Below, piece after piece: positions 8,971 through 19,172 of a stretch of 64,000 nucleotides of DNA. The stretch is from Armigeres subalbatus. Lineage: Eukaryota; Arthropoda; Insecta; Diptera; Culicidae. Position 1 is the stretch's first letter; each line of letters starts with the position of its first letter. Under the pieces are notes generated by a model. The model ran no database searches and was not told the DNA's origin. It saw only the letters and a list, made by a program, of their open reading frames with translations. The DNA lies in NCBI RefSeq assembly GCF_024139115.2, contig NC_085140.1:26257956-26321955 (forward strand). Reading direction: 5' to 3'. The position numbers and the translations under genes are program-made.

Positions 8971-9698
8971 AGCAGCTGCATTCGACGACGGGCGAAGGCA
9001 GTAAGTTTCAACAATCCCGTCTTATCATCCAGGACCCAGTAACCAACTATAAATTTCTCGTCGATACCGGTGCTGACCTTTCAGTACTGCCGTGTGCTCC
9101 AAGCAATAAGTCAAGGCCGACCCCAGGAATGAACCTATATGCCGCCAACGGCTCCCGAATTGCTACCTACGGCACCGAGATATACAAACCAACTTTCGGT
9201 CTACGCAGATGTTTTCCGTGGCGTTTCATAATAGCGGATGTGACTTCCCCGATCCTGGGTGCAGATTTCCTGAAACATTACGGTTTGCTGGTTGATTTGC
9301 AAGGAAAGTGCTTGATCGATAAAATGACCAATATCAAAGCACATGGCCAAATCAGCGTGGTCGCAGAAGGATTATTCGGCTTGAAAACATATTCTCGCAA
9401 CAGTGATTACGGTGGCCTGCTGAGCGAATTCTCGGATGTTACTAGACCACGTTTTCCTCGACAGGAAGTAAAGCATGGCGTAAAGCACACTATCAAGGTC
9501 GATGGGCTCCCGTGCCATTCTAAATTCCGCAGACTTCCACCACACAAACTCGAAGCACTTCGGAAGGAATTGAAGCTGTTTCTAGAGCTTGGATACATCC
9601 GATCCTCGAAAAGCTCGTATTCAAGCCCGGTGCACCTAGCTACAAAAACACTGCAGAACGGTGATGTCAAATTCAGGCTCGTAGGTGATTACAATTGA
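8967..9698 (+). pseudogene. pol: pol segment 1: protease and start of reverse transcriptase
   Basis: Reached by -1 frameshifting. The aspartic protease active site DTGAD is at about 9063-9077 (FLVDTGADLSVLP), with the second protease loop ILGADFL near 9256. The reverse transcriptase N-terminal part follows, with LGYIRSSKSSYSSPV and RLVGDYN. A TGA at 9696-9698 interrupts directly after GDYN, where the family continues into the first catalytic Asp region. Protease would process Gag-Pol inside the particle. The interruption makes the downstream polymerase untranslatable from this copy. Confidence 0.8.
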
Positions 9699-10396
9699 CT
9701 CAACGATTCTACCGTCGCGGATCGGTATCCCTTGCCGCACATTTACGACATTTGTCAAACAAATGCAAGGTAAGACTGTCTTTTCTGTAATAGATTTAGA
9801 ACTATCAAATCCCCATGCATGAGGCAGATATCGAGAAGACTGCAATAATCACCCCACTCGGTTTATACGAGTTTCTCGTGATGCCGCCAGGTTTAAAAAA
9901 TTCTGGCCAGACATTTCATAGATTTATCAATAACATATTCTTTGACATGCCATTCGTCGTCGGTTATCTAGACGACTTGCTCATCGCTTCGTCATCCGAG
10001 GAGGAGCATAAAGTTCACCTACGCATGGTTTTCGAGAGGTTGAGAGCAAACGGACTTCAAATCAACGCCGACAAGTGCCAGCTGGGAAAACATGAAGTAC
10101 AGTTCGTGGGACAATTGATAACTACCGGTGATTGTAAACAGATTCCGGAGAAGGTGCAAGCAGTCGCAAATTTCCCGAAACCAGACACGGTACAGAAACT
10201 GAGACGTTTCCTTGCCCTAGTCAATTACTATCGCCGCTTTCTCCCACACGCTGCTGAGGCCGAAATTCCATTGCGCAAACTGATACCCTCAAACAGGAAG
10301 AACGATAACACACCAATCGTGTGGACAGCTGAAGCTGAAGCAGCCTTCCAAAAGTGCAAGAGGTGTTTAGTAGAAGCTACAGAACTGGATTACTAG
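9699..10396 (+). pseudogene. pol: pol segment 2: reverse transcriptase palm
   Basis: After the TGA the same frame still reads STVADRYPLPHIYD, then shifts frame between about 9765 and 9815. From 9815 the frame shows FLVMPPGLKNSGQTFHRFIN and the catalytic YLDDLLIAS box, followed by connection sequence (FPKPDTVQKLRRFLALVNYYRRF). A premature TAG at 10394-10396 ends it, with the same frame continuing into RNase H. Catalytic residues of the YLDD box are intact although the frame is not. Confidence 0.8.
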
Positions 10397-10603
10397 GATT
10401 TAGAAGCCCAATTGTCCCTGATGGTCGATGCGTCCGATTTGGCTGCCGGAGCCGTGTTGCAGCAGCGATCCAGAGGTGCATGGAAGCCATTGGGATATTT
10501 TTCCGTGAAGTTCAACGACCGCGAACGACGTTACTCTACTTACGATAGAGAGCTACTTGCTGTGTATCTTGGCGTCACGTCAGGACGTGATCGAAGGCTG
10601 TAA
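10397..10603 (+). pseudogene. pol: pol segment 3: RNase H start
   Basis: The frame gives LMVDASDLAAGAVLQQ (first RNase H Asp), GYFSVKF and TYDRELLAVYLGV (catalytic Glu region), then breaks by a frameshift near 10570-10580 into the frame of the integrase segment. RNase H degrades the RNA strand during reverse transcription. Confidence 0.75.
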
Positions 10604-12002
10604 TCCGGTGATATTTACCAATCACAAACCACTCACATTTGCATTCAAGCAGGATGCGAACAAACCAACACCACGACAGCAGCGAATGTTGAGTTTCATA
10701 AGCGAGTATACAACAGATCTCGTTCACATCGCCGGTGTGGACAATATCCCATCGGACGTGCTTTCACGAGTAGAGGCTATTTGGTTGCCATCGACGATTA
10801 ACCAAAACGATTTCGCCAGGAAACAGGAATGCGACGAACAACTGCAAAATTGGCACAAGGCCAATCCCGATGTAAAAACTCTGAAATTCGCTCAGCTCGG
10901 TGTTAAGCTACTTTGTCAACAACAAGGCGATAAAGTGCGAATTTGTGTTCCTCGTTTCTACCAAAAAATCATATTCGACCAGTTCCATCGCATGGCACAC
11001 TCAGGAGTAAAAGCCACACAAGCACAGATTTTGCAGCACTACGTTTGGCCTGGAGTCAAAAAGGACGTTTCAAATTGGACCCGAGCTTGTCAAGAGTGTC
11101 AGAAAAACAAAGTATCCCGATATACCAAGTCGCCTTCTAACCAGATAGATGTTCCGGACGAACGATTCGAGCACATTCACATCGACATTGTCGGTCCCTT
11201 GCCGATATCCAATGGAAAGCGGTATATTTTGACTATGATTGATCGGTTCAGCAGATGGCCTGAGGCAGTGGCTATCCCGGACATGACTGCGGAAACTGTT
11301 GCCAAAACTTTCGTCAAAGTGTGGATCGCTCGATTTGGAACTCCGTCAAAGCTAACATCGGATCAAGGTCGTCAATTTGAGTCGCAGCTGATGAAGGAAC
11401 TTGCAGTACTGTTAGGCTTAGAACGGATTCATACTACACCCTACCATCCACAGGCAAATGGAATGATTGAGTGCTGGCATAGACCACTCAAAACGGCCTT
11501 GGAATCGTATAAATCAAGTTGGACTGATGCGTTGCCGTTAGTTCTGCTCGGTTTACGAACGGCAATTCGTGGAGAAACATCAGCGTCAGACATGCTGTAC
11601 GGCACGACCTGGAGCATACCTGGAGCAATGATGGAGAAACTACCTCTTCGCGGCTCGACGGAATCCTTCGTCACAAATCTACGAGAGAAAATGAATTCAG
11701 TGGTGCCTCGGCCTGCATCCAATAACGATACAAAACGACATGTATTCGTTCCGAAAGACCTAGGAACTTGTACGCACGTGTTCTTAAGAACCGACAAAGT
11801 TCGAGCCGCTTTAGAACCACCGTTTACAGGACCATACGAAGTTCTCACAAGGACCAGCAAAACGTTGACTATCAAAATTAAAAACAAAGAGGTAACCGTG
11901 TCAATTGACAGACTAAAACCAGCCTACTTCGCCAAAGATCCTGATCCATCATCCGACCGTATAACCAAGAGTGGCCACCATGTTCGATTCAGGATTCAGT
12001 GA
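10557..12002 (+). pseudogene. pol: pol segment 4: RNase H end and integrase
   Basis: This 481-codon frame starts inside RNase H (FTNHKPLTFAF, then DVLSR) and runs through integrase: an HHCC zinc module (FHRMAH ... CQECQ), a catalytic core with D in HIDIVGPLP, D in TSDQGRQFE and E in NGMIECWHR, and a C-terminal GPY/F-like module (FTGPYEVLTR). It stops at 12002 just before the polypurine tract. All DDE residues are present. It is the most intact part of pol, but without upstream continuity it is not a functional polyprotein. Confidence 0.85.
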
Positions 12003-12009
12003 TTTTCTA

Positions 12010-12020
12010 GGAAGGGGGAG
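12010..12020 (+). promoter_or_regulatory. Polypurine tract
   Basis: GGAAGGGGGAG lies directly before TACTGCGGTGCGC, the probable start of the 3' LTR at 12021-12024. It is placed where plus-strand DNA priming is expected, between the end of integrase and the LTR. Confidence 0.65.
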
Positions 12021-12023
12021 TAC

Positions 12024-13217
12024 TGCGGTGCGCAGCAAAACTGGCTACACTGCCCTGCAGCATCGACACACGACCCGCTTCCGAGCTACGCTCAGTTTGT
12101 ATCGCATTGTCAACACGATCAGATTAGAGAATAAAATACTCCGTTTTATATTTCAAGACAAAATTTTCAAAACGACTTATCTGCTTTTGTGAACAATGAT
12201 TCAAACGACGATTTGACGAATCTGATAACTCTCCCACGCAAACTAACACCATCAATAGGTAGGTGAAGGCTTCCCGACTAGAAGAGCATAACAAAAATTG
12301 AACACAATTTTAACATTGTGATATTTATAACTTATTTTGATACAATTTTGTTCTCAGTAGCCATTATCTTTCAAATGTTGAAACAGGATTATATCATAAT
12401 ATGATTTGAAAATGTTAACACCGAATTGCCCAATAGTAGGCAATTAAAATAGATGTAGCAATTGCTTTAAAGCTTAAAGTCTCTCAGCCATAGGTATCAC
12501 AACGCTGATATAATTTGAGAAGTGCCTTATTTGTTATGTTGTTAATTTAATGTTCTCGAATTATTGTTCAGACAAAAACAAAAAAAATGATTGTTGATCA
12601 CAATCTGGAGACCTATCACGACCTGTAAAAATTCCAACTGCACAGAAACAATATATTTTGTATCTGATTCTGTTATAAATTTCTAACAGAATACACCCAG
12701 GTTTTTTTTACACGTTTTAGTCGTTTAAGACCTTCAGCGTCAATGAAACAATGAGTTAACCCCACGAAAAAATTCACAAAAAATCAAAGAAAAATCAGGT
12801 GGTATTTTAAAAGCTGTGAAAGTTCGGGTTAACTGAGAAATTAATGAATTCCAACCGTGTAAAAAAAAACCTGGGTGTATGTTATTTTTATGATAAAATT
12901 GTAACAAAATTTGATAGTTTTTTGTTTCCAATAGTGCAGTTTTTGATAGAAATTTAGTTATTTTAACAACATCCTGCACCATGTTTCTAACAAATTTTGT
13001 TATAAAAATTTAGTATAACATAATAACATAGTATGATATAATTTTGATATGACCTTCTAGTCGGGTTCCGTTACCTGTTGATGGTGTTGGTTTGCGTGGG
13101 AGAGCATCAGATTCATCAAATCGTCGTTTGAATCTTTGTTTACGAAAGCAGATAAATCGTTTTGAAAATTTTGTCTTGATTGGTCCTAATCGCGGCGTTC
13201 TATTACCAAGCACCTCA
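12024..13217 (+). repeat. 3' LTR, split by an insertion
   Basis: The left part (12024-12153) runs from TGCGGTGCGCAG to the AATAAA-containing GAGAATAAAATACTCC near 12130. The right part (13179-13217) ends TATTACCAAGCACCTCA, the same end seen at 7986-8000 before the primer-binding site. The intervening 12154-13178 is foreign. Confidence 0.6.
12154..13178. mobile_element. 1,025-bp insertion with ~150-bp terminal inverted repeats
   Basis: CAAGACAAAATTTTCAAAAC at 12154 matches the reverse complement of 13159-13178, and similarity continues through TCAAACGACGATTTGA, CTCCCACGCAAAC and CCCGACTAGAAG on both sides to about 12300 and 13040. The interior is AT-rich and non-coding. Alternatively an inner MITE with CCCGACTAGAAG ends carries duplicated LTR sequence on its right side. 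A target duplication is not clear. Confidence 0.6.
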
Positions 13218-13375
13218 AGCTCATAAACCAAATTCAGCAACTTGCGAGCTTTTTGTATCTAATGAATTATTTAATAATCCCATAAGCTCCGACCTTTCGT
13301 TAATCGTTATGAGTGCACATCATATTTACACCCATATCAGATCACAAAGGGGTGGGGCTAAAGGCCTTACTTTAT

Positions 13376-13650
13376 TGTATCCAGTTTTCCGCGAGCGGTA
13401 ATGGCCGCCAGCTTGCCTGCGGGTTAGTCTCTGATTTTACATTTGTGAAGGTCGACTGCACCCACCATTCGAGCATTTTGATCAATGTGGTACATAAGAA
13501 GGCTTGAATTCACTGAATCAGCACCTTCTTATATGCAACATTGGTCAGAATGCTCGGAGCAATAGTGCAGTTGACCTCCAGAAACGTCAAATCAGATACT
13601 AACCCGCAGGCAAACTGGCGGCCATTACCGCTCGCGGAAAACTGGATACA
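13376..13650. mobile_element. 275-bp foldback MITE
   Basis: TGTATCCAGTTTTCCGCGAG at 13376 is matched by its reverse complement ending at 13650, and the complementarity extends with mismatches over nearly the whole element (two arms of about 137 bp). No coding capacity. Overlapping open frames in the arms are artefacts of the inverted repeat. Confidence 0.75.
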
Positions 13651-14169
13651 CGCGCGTGCGCGATCCATTTTGATCGGGATTCCGCAGAGTAACTTTCTGT
13701 CATCGCCAAACTTTTCACAGCAAATAGTTTTGAAAATTCAACGACGTGTAAAATTGCAGCTGATCTCCACAAACGAATAAACATTACATATTCAATAAAA
13801 TTTGATTGAATTTTACAAGCAAGCACAGTTCAAATTTATTTCGATTTGAAAGAGCAGTAATATCGATTGAAATTTGCGTTTATTTGCATGCTCCAAATAT
13901 GTGCATGAAAATACATTTAAAATCACAACATATTTTTATCTGTGTTGATTTAGCACTTTGATGGCAATTCCAATAATGCAACAAATATTTTCCCAACGGT
14001 CAATACTTCTTCTTGGATAAGTAGTTTAAGTCCTGAAAAAACTGGTTGTAATAATTTCTTGAAGTTTCTCTCACTTCGCCACCGGCGCCGTAGAAAACGA
14101 TATATCTCCATTCCCTCCATTTCCATTTTCCACGGTTGGAGAGACTCAAAGTCCATCCAACTGGGAGCT
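13651..14169. other. No gene recognised
   Basis: Unique-looking AT-rich DNA. A minus open frame (13950-14156) has no recognisable domain and is not called. Confidence 0.4.
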
Positions 14170-17100
14170 ACTATTCGGCTTCTTGAAAGGAGGCTTCCGG
14201 GCCTCTTGAAAGGAGGCTTCCGGGCCTCTTGAATGAAGGCTTCCGGGCCTCTTGAATGAAGGCTTCCGGGCCTCTTGAAAGGAGGCTTCCGGGCCTCTTG
14301 AAAGGAGGCTTCCGGGCCTCTTGAAAGGAGGCTTCCGGGCCTCTTGAAAGGAGGCTTCCGGGCCTCTTGAAAGGAGGCTTCCGGGCCTCTTGAAAGGAGG
14401 CTTCCAGGCCTCTTGAAAGGAGGCTTCCGGGCCTCTTGAAAGGAGGCTTCCGGGCCTCTTGAAAGGAGGCTTCCGGGCCTCTTGAAAGGAGGCTTCCGGG
14501 CCTCTTGAAAGGAGGCTTCTGGGCCTCTTGAAAGGCGGCTTCCGGGACTCTTGAAAGGAGGCTTCCGGGCCTCTTGAAAGGAGGCTTCCGGGCCTCTTGA
14601 AAGGAGGCTTCCAGGCCTCTTGGAAGGAGGCTTCCGGGCCTCTTGAAAGGAGGCTTCCGGGCCTCTTAAAAGGAGGCTTCCAGGCCTCTTGAAAGGAGGC
14701 TGCCGGGCCTCTTGAAAGGAGGCTTCCAGGCCTCTTGAAAGGAGGTTTCCAGGCCTCTTGGAAGGAGGCTTCCAGGCCCCTTGAACAGAGGCTTCCAGGC
14801 CTCTTGAAAGGAGGTTCCCCGGCCTCTTGAAACGTGGTCTTCGGGCCTCTTGAAAGGAGGCTTCCGGGCCTCTTGAAAGGAGGCTTCCGGGCCTCTTGAA
14901 AGGAGGCTTCCGGGCCTCTTGAAAGGAGGCTTCCGGGCCTCTTGAATGGGGGCTCCCGGGCCTCTTGAAAGGAGGCTTCCGGGCCTCTTGAAAGGAGGCT
15001 TCCGTGCCTCTTGAAAGGAAGCTCCCGGGCCTCTTGAAAGGAAGCTTCCGGGCCTCTTGAAAGGAAGCTTCCGGGCCTCTTGAAAGGAGGCTTCCGGGCC
15101 TCTTGAAAGGAGGCTTCCGGGCCTCTTGAAAGGAGGCTTCCGGGCCTCTTGAAAGGAGGCTTCTTGGCCTCTTGAAAGGAGGCTTCCTGGCATCTTGAAA
15201 GGAGGCTTCCGGGCCTCTTGAAAGGAGGCTTCCGGGCCTCTTGAAAGGAGGCTTCCGGGCCTCTTGAAAGGAGGCTTCCGAGCCTCTTGAAAGGAAGCTT
15301 CCGGGCCTCTTGAAAGGAAGCTTCCGGGCCTCTTGAAAGGAAGCTTCCGGGCCTCTTGAAAGGAGGCTTCCGGGCCTCTTGAAAGGAGGCTTCCGGGCCT
15401 CTTGAAAGGAGGCTTCCGGGCCTCTTGAAAGGAGGCTTCCGGGCCTCTTGAAAGGAGGCTTCCAGGCCTCTTGAAAGGAGGTTTACAGGCCTCTTGGAAG
15501 GAGGCTTCCAGGCCTCTTGAAAGGAGGCTTCCGGGCCTCTTGAAAGGAGGCTTCCGGGCCTCTTGAAAGGAGGCTTCCGGGCCTCTTGAAAGGAGGCTTC
15601 GGGCCTCTTGAAAGGAGGCTTCCGGGCCTCTTGAAAGGAGGCTTCAGGGCCTCTTGAAAGGAGGCTTCCGGGCCTCTTGAAAGGAGGCTTCCGGGCCTCT
15701 TGAAAGGAGGCTTCCGGGCCTCTTTGCAGAAAGGAGGCTCTGGCTCTCTTGAAGGAGGCTTCCGGGCCTCTTGAAAGGAGGCTCTGGCCTCTTGAAAGGA
15801 GGCTCTGGCCTCTTGAAAGGAGGCTTCCAGGCCTCTTGAAAGGAGGCTTCCGGGCCTCTTGAAAGGAGGCTTCGGGCCTCTTGAAAGGAGGCTTCCGGGC
15901 CTCTTGAAAGGAGGCTTCGGGCCTCTTGAAAGGAGGCTTCCGGGCCTCTTGAAAGGAGGCTTCCGGGCCTCTTGAAAGGAGGCTTCCTGGGCCTCTTGAA
16001 AGGAGGCTTCTGGCCTCTTGAAAGGAGGCTTCGGGCCTCTTGAAAGGAGGCTTCCGGGCCTCTTGAAAGGAGGCTTCTGGCCTCTTGAAAGGAGGCTTCG
16101 GGCCTCTTGAAAGGAGGCTTCCGGGCCTCTTGAAAGGAGCCTTACGGGCCTCTTGAAAGGAGGCTTCCGGGCCTCTTGAAAGGAGGCTTCCGGGCCTCTT
16201 GAAAGGAGCCTTCCGGGCCTCTTGAAAGGAGCCTTCCGGGCCTCTTGAAAGGAGCCTTCCGGGCCTCTTGAAAGGAGGCTTCCGGGCCTCTTGAAAGGAG
16301 GCTTCCGGGCCTCTTGAAAGGAGGCTTCCGGGGCCTCTTGAAAGGAGGGGTTCCGGGCCTCTTGAAAGGAGGCTTCCGGGCCTCTTGAAAGGAGGCTTCC
16401 GGGCCTCTTGAAAGGAGGCTTCCGGGCCTCTTGAAAGGAGCCTTCCGGGCCTCTTGAAAGGAGGCTTCCTGGCCTCTTGAAAGGAGGCTTCCGGGAATCT
16501 TGAAAGGAGGCTTCCGGGAATCTTGAAAGGAGGCTTCCGGGAAAGGAGGCTTCCGGGCCTCTTGAAAGGAGGCTTCCTGGCCTCTTGAAAGGAGGCTTCC
16601 TGGCCTCTTGAAAGGAGGCTTCCGGGCCTCTGGAAAGGAGGCTTCCTGGCCTCTTGAAAGGAGGCTTCCTGGGCCTCTTGGAAGGAGGCTTCCGGCCTCT
16701 TGAAAGGAGGCTTCCTGGCCTCTTGAAAGGAGGCTTCCGGGCCTCTTGAAAGGAGGCTTCCGGGCCTCTTGAAAGGAGGCTTCTGGCCTCTTGAAAGGAG
16801 GCTTCCAGGCCTCTTGAAAGGAGGCTTCCGGGCCTCTTGAAAGGAGGCTTCTGGCCTCTTGAAAGGAGGCTTCTGGCCTCTTGAAAGGAGGCTTCTGGCC
16901 TCTTGAAAGGAGGCTTCCGGGCCTCTTGAAAGGAGGCTTCCGGGCCTCTTGAAAGGAGGCTTCCGGGCCTCTTGAAAGGAGGCTTCCGGGCCTCTTGAAA
17001 GGAGGCTTCCGGGCCTCTTGAAAGGAGGCTTCCGGGCCTCTTGAAAGGAGCCGCCCGGCCTCTTGAAAGAAGGCTTCCGGGCCTCTTGAAAGGAGGCTTT

Positions 17101-17202
17101 CGGGCCTCTTGAAAGGAGGCTTCCGGGCCTCTTGAAAGGAGCCTTCCGGGCCTCTTGAAAGGAGCCTTCCGGGCCTCTTGAAAGGAGCCTTCCGGGCCTC
17201 TT
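14170..17202 (+). repeat. 3-kb minisatellite, 23-bp unit, ~130 copies
   Basis: The unit CTTGAAAGGAGGCTTCCGGG plus CCT repeats head to tail. Variants cluster: GAAGCTTCCGGG near 15030-15340, 21-22-bp deletions (CTTCTGGCC, CTTCGGGCC) near 15780-16110 and 16780-16900, GGAGCCTTCC near 16130-16260 and again near 17130-17190, and GGAATCTTG near 16490-16530. GC-rich compared with its flanks. Because 23 is not a multiple of 3, all frames are sampled and a 175-residue open frame on the minus strand (14666-15193) is fortuitous. The array ends 285 bp before the splice acceptor of the next gene and is probably intronic or 5' flanking. Confidence 0.95.
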
Positions 17203-17487
17203 GTTTTTTATTTTTGTATTTTTTTTACACCAGTGAGCACGCTTGTTAGCAAAAAGAAGCGACGAGATTGGTGCTGTATTTCTTTGTTTTGCGATGCGAT
17301 GAATATGTGTTCAGTGAGATGGAAAACGGAACAGTTCCCCTATATTGTGAAATCATGATGAGGAACGACAAGACTACAGAAGACGCCCAACTATGTGCCG
17401 TTCACATACTACATCATAAGAATCAATCACTAAGAACTAGGTACTAATGCAATGCTTTTCTTTCTACTCACTGACAAATATTTTTAG

Positions 17488-18484
17488 CGATGTGCCCACT
17501 TTTGCGGCACTGCTTAATGACGTGATGAAAGAATACATCGACAGCAACCTGCAGCTAGGCGAACCGGAGAACAAACCAGTTGAAAACGAAGTACTGATTG
17601 AAGAGCCCAAGCCTGTCACCACCGCACCGCTACGTGGCTCCGGCGAACGAAGACCTTACAATATCCGAGCCAACTTTCGTAAGCGGGGTCGATCCCACGT
17701 GACAGAATCATTCGAAACTGCCGAGTCGCAGCACATCAATACTCACGTCTATAACACGGCTGGTTTTGAATCACTCAAAAACATCGATCAAGCTGCCCTG
17801 CAGGGAAAAAACCTTATCAACGAAGTAAAAGCAAGCAGCTTGGTTTTGGAGGCTCCAGTGAATACAACGACTACGACAACGGAAGCACCGGTGACCGAAC
17901 TTCCTGAAACGACGACGTTCGCCATTCCAGAAACAACCCCAATCTATGAAACCACATCAGTTTTGCCTACGGAGAGGGAAGTCACCACGACGGTGCCCAC
18001 AATAGAAGCACAATCCGAAGGTGATGCGCAGCAGTTTTCAACTGAGCAGTTCTACGACGACGAACAAGACGAACAAGTACAGGATGAAGAGGACACCCGA
18101 CAAGGCATTTTTGCCGACGTGAAAAAACAGCTTTCCGATTTGTTTGCCATGGCAGAAAACGATCCGGAAACGGAGGAAGTGGAAGACGACGATGAGCAGT
18201 ATCGGCCTCAACCGATTGGCAGCTACCACGAGCTTGAGCAAGCAAGTACAGAAAGCCCCATCACAACGACCACAACCGGTTCGGATGTGGTGGCGAACGA
18301 AAACCGACCAGAGCCGGTGACAGAAGAGACCGCCAAAGCCTCCAGTGACGACGCCATAGGCCCAATGCCCATCCCCACGTCAACTTCCAACGGAATCACG
18401 CATGAAACCGAAATCTGCTATCGAGGGCGATGCATCAAAACCGACGAAAAGAAGCCCAAAAAGAACAAGTTCAAACCAAACTGA
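17488..18484 (+). CDS. Last exon of an unrecognised Thr-rich acidic protein
   Basis: A splice acceptor (AAATATTTTTAG, AG 17486-17487) opens an exon whose first complete codon is at 17489 and which runs 331 codons to TGA 18482-18484. The upstream ATG at 17447 lies in the intron and is unlikely to be the start. The sequence has a basic patch (RRPYNIRANFRKRGRSH), a threonine-rich mucin-like stretch (TTTTTTEAPV and later TTTTT runs), an acidic region (FYDDEQDEQVQDEED), a short predicted helix (DVKKQLSDLFAMAEND) and a lysine-rich tail after CYRGRCIK with two cysteines. Composition suggests a secreted or extracellular, O-glycosylated protein, but I do not recognise the family. Upstream exons are not visible. 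It converges on MRTO4. Confidence 0.75.
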
Positions 18485-18668
18485 TTTGAAGGGGTGGAAC
18501 AAAACAGTCTTTAGTATGAATAAGTCCTTTCCGAGACGCTAACTCTCACATTTCCCTACCATTCTGAATCTGAATCCGAACCCATCTCTCTATCTTCGTA
18601 GTAGTTAGTGTTCTTTTTTGTAAAGAGAAACGTTACGACTTATTTATTTGTAATATAATAAGGGTAGA

Positions 18669-18686
18669 AATAAACGAGATAATAAA
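18669..18686 (+). terminator. Polyadenylation signals of the Thr-rich gene
   Basis: Two AATAAA hexamers (18669-18674 and 18681-18686) lie about 190 bp after the stop codon, suitable for 3' end formation of the plus-strand gene. Confidence 0.6.
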
Positions 18687-18689
18687 CAG

Positions 18690-19172
18690 TGAAAACCAAA
18701 GAAGAAGGGTCGAGACAATCGTCCGAAATATCCAAGCGAATTGTTGAATTTTGATCAGATTTGTTACTATCTCCATTAGATCAATATGTACTCTTCTTAT
18801 ATGTTGGCATTTATTGCCCACTGAGATATTGTCGGCTCTCGTTTTTTTTTTGTATTCCTAAACACTCCTAACTGCAAAGTTTTCAAATTGTAAGATACAC
18901 GATGATTTTTTTAAACTAGACTGGGAATCAAAAGCTAAATTGGCAGCATATGAGACTGGGCTAAGCAAGATTAATACGTGCCATAATCAGAGATACCCGA
19001 AAGGCAATTACAGTTTGCCTGTTTTGGACTAAAACTCAGTATATGTAATGTGAATTGTCTTCCGTACAACCCGGATCATTCGGATTGTTAAGATGCATTC
19101 AGATAAAGGTTTGAATAATATTGAAGATATTTTTATCTTATACATAACAAGTAAAACTAACCTTACAATATA
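18690..19172. other. Intergenic spacer between convergent genes
   Basis: AT-rich DNA that should hold the two 3' ends. No repeat or extra gene is evident; small open frames are not supported. Confidence 0.45.

Larger units (their letters stand above)
7984..13217 (+). mobile_element. Decayed Ty3/gypsy LTR retrotransposon
   Basis: Order: last 17 bp of a 5' LTR (ending ACCAAGCACCTCA at 8000), primer-binding site, gag, -1 slip site, protease, reverse transcriptase, RNase H, integrase, polypurine tract and a 3' LTR that ends with the same ACCAAGCACCTCA at 13217. The 3' LTR is split by an insertion at 12154-13178, so the original LTR was only about 170 bp. No env-like frame lies between integrase and the polypurine tract. 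Pol has several stops and frameshifts, so the copy is dead. The rest of the 5' LTR is missing upstream of 7984. Confidence 0.85.

Noticed and set aside
14666..15193. 175-codon minus-strand frame with a repeating ARKPPFKRPGSLLSRG pattern
   Set aside because: It is a translation of the 23-bp minisatellite; three 23-bp units give a 23-residue period in any frame without stops. No start context or splice sites.
14170..17202. Possible CRISPR-like array
   Set aside because: The copies are contiguous with no unique spacers, the unit is a simple minisatellite, and the genome is that of an insect.
17447..17487. ATG at 17447 as the start of the Thr-rich protein
   Set aside because: The 13 residues before 17488 lie in a pyrimidine-rich sequence ending TTTTTAG, a typical acceptor; an internal exon is more likely.
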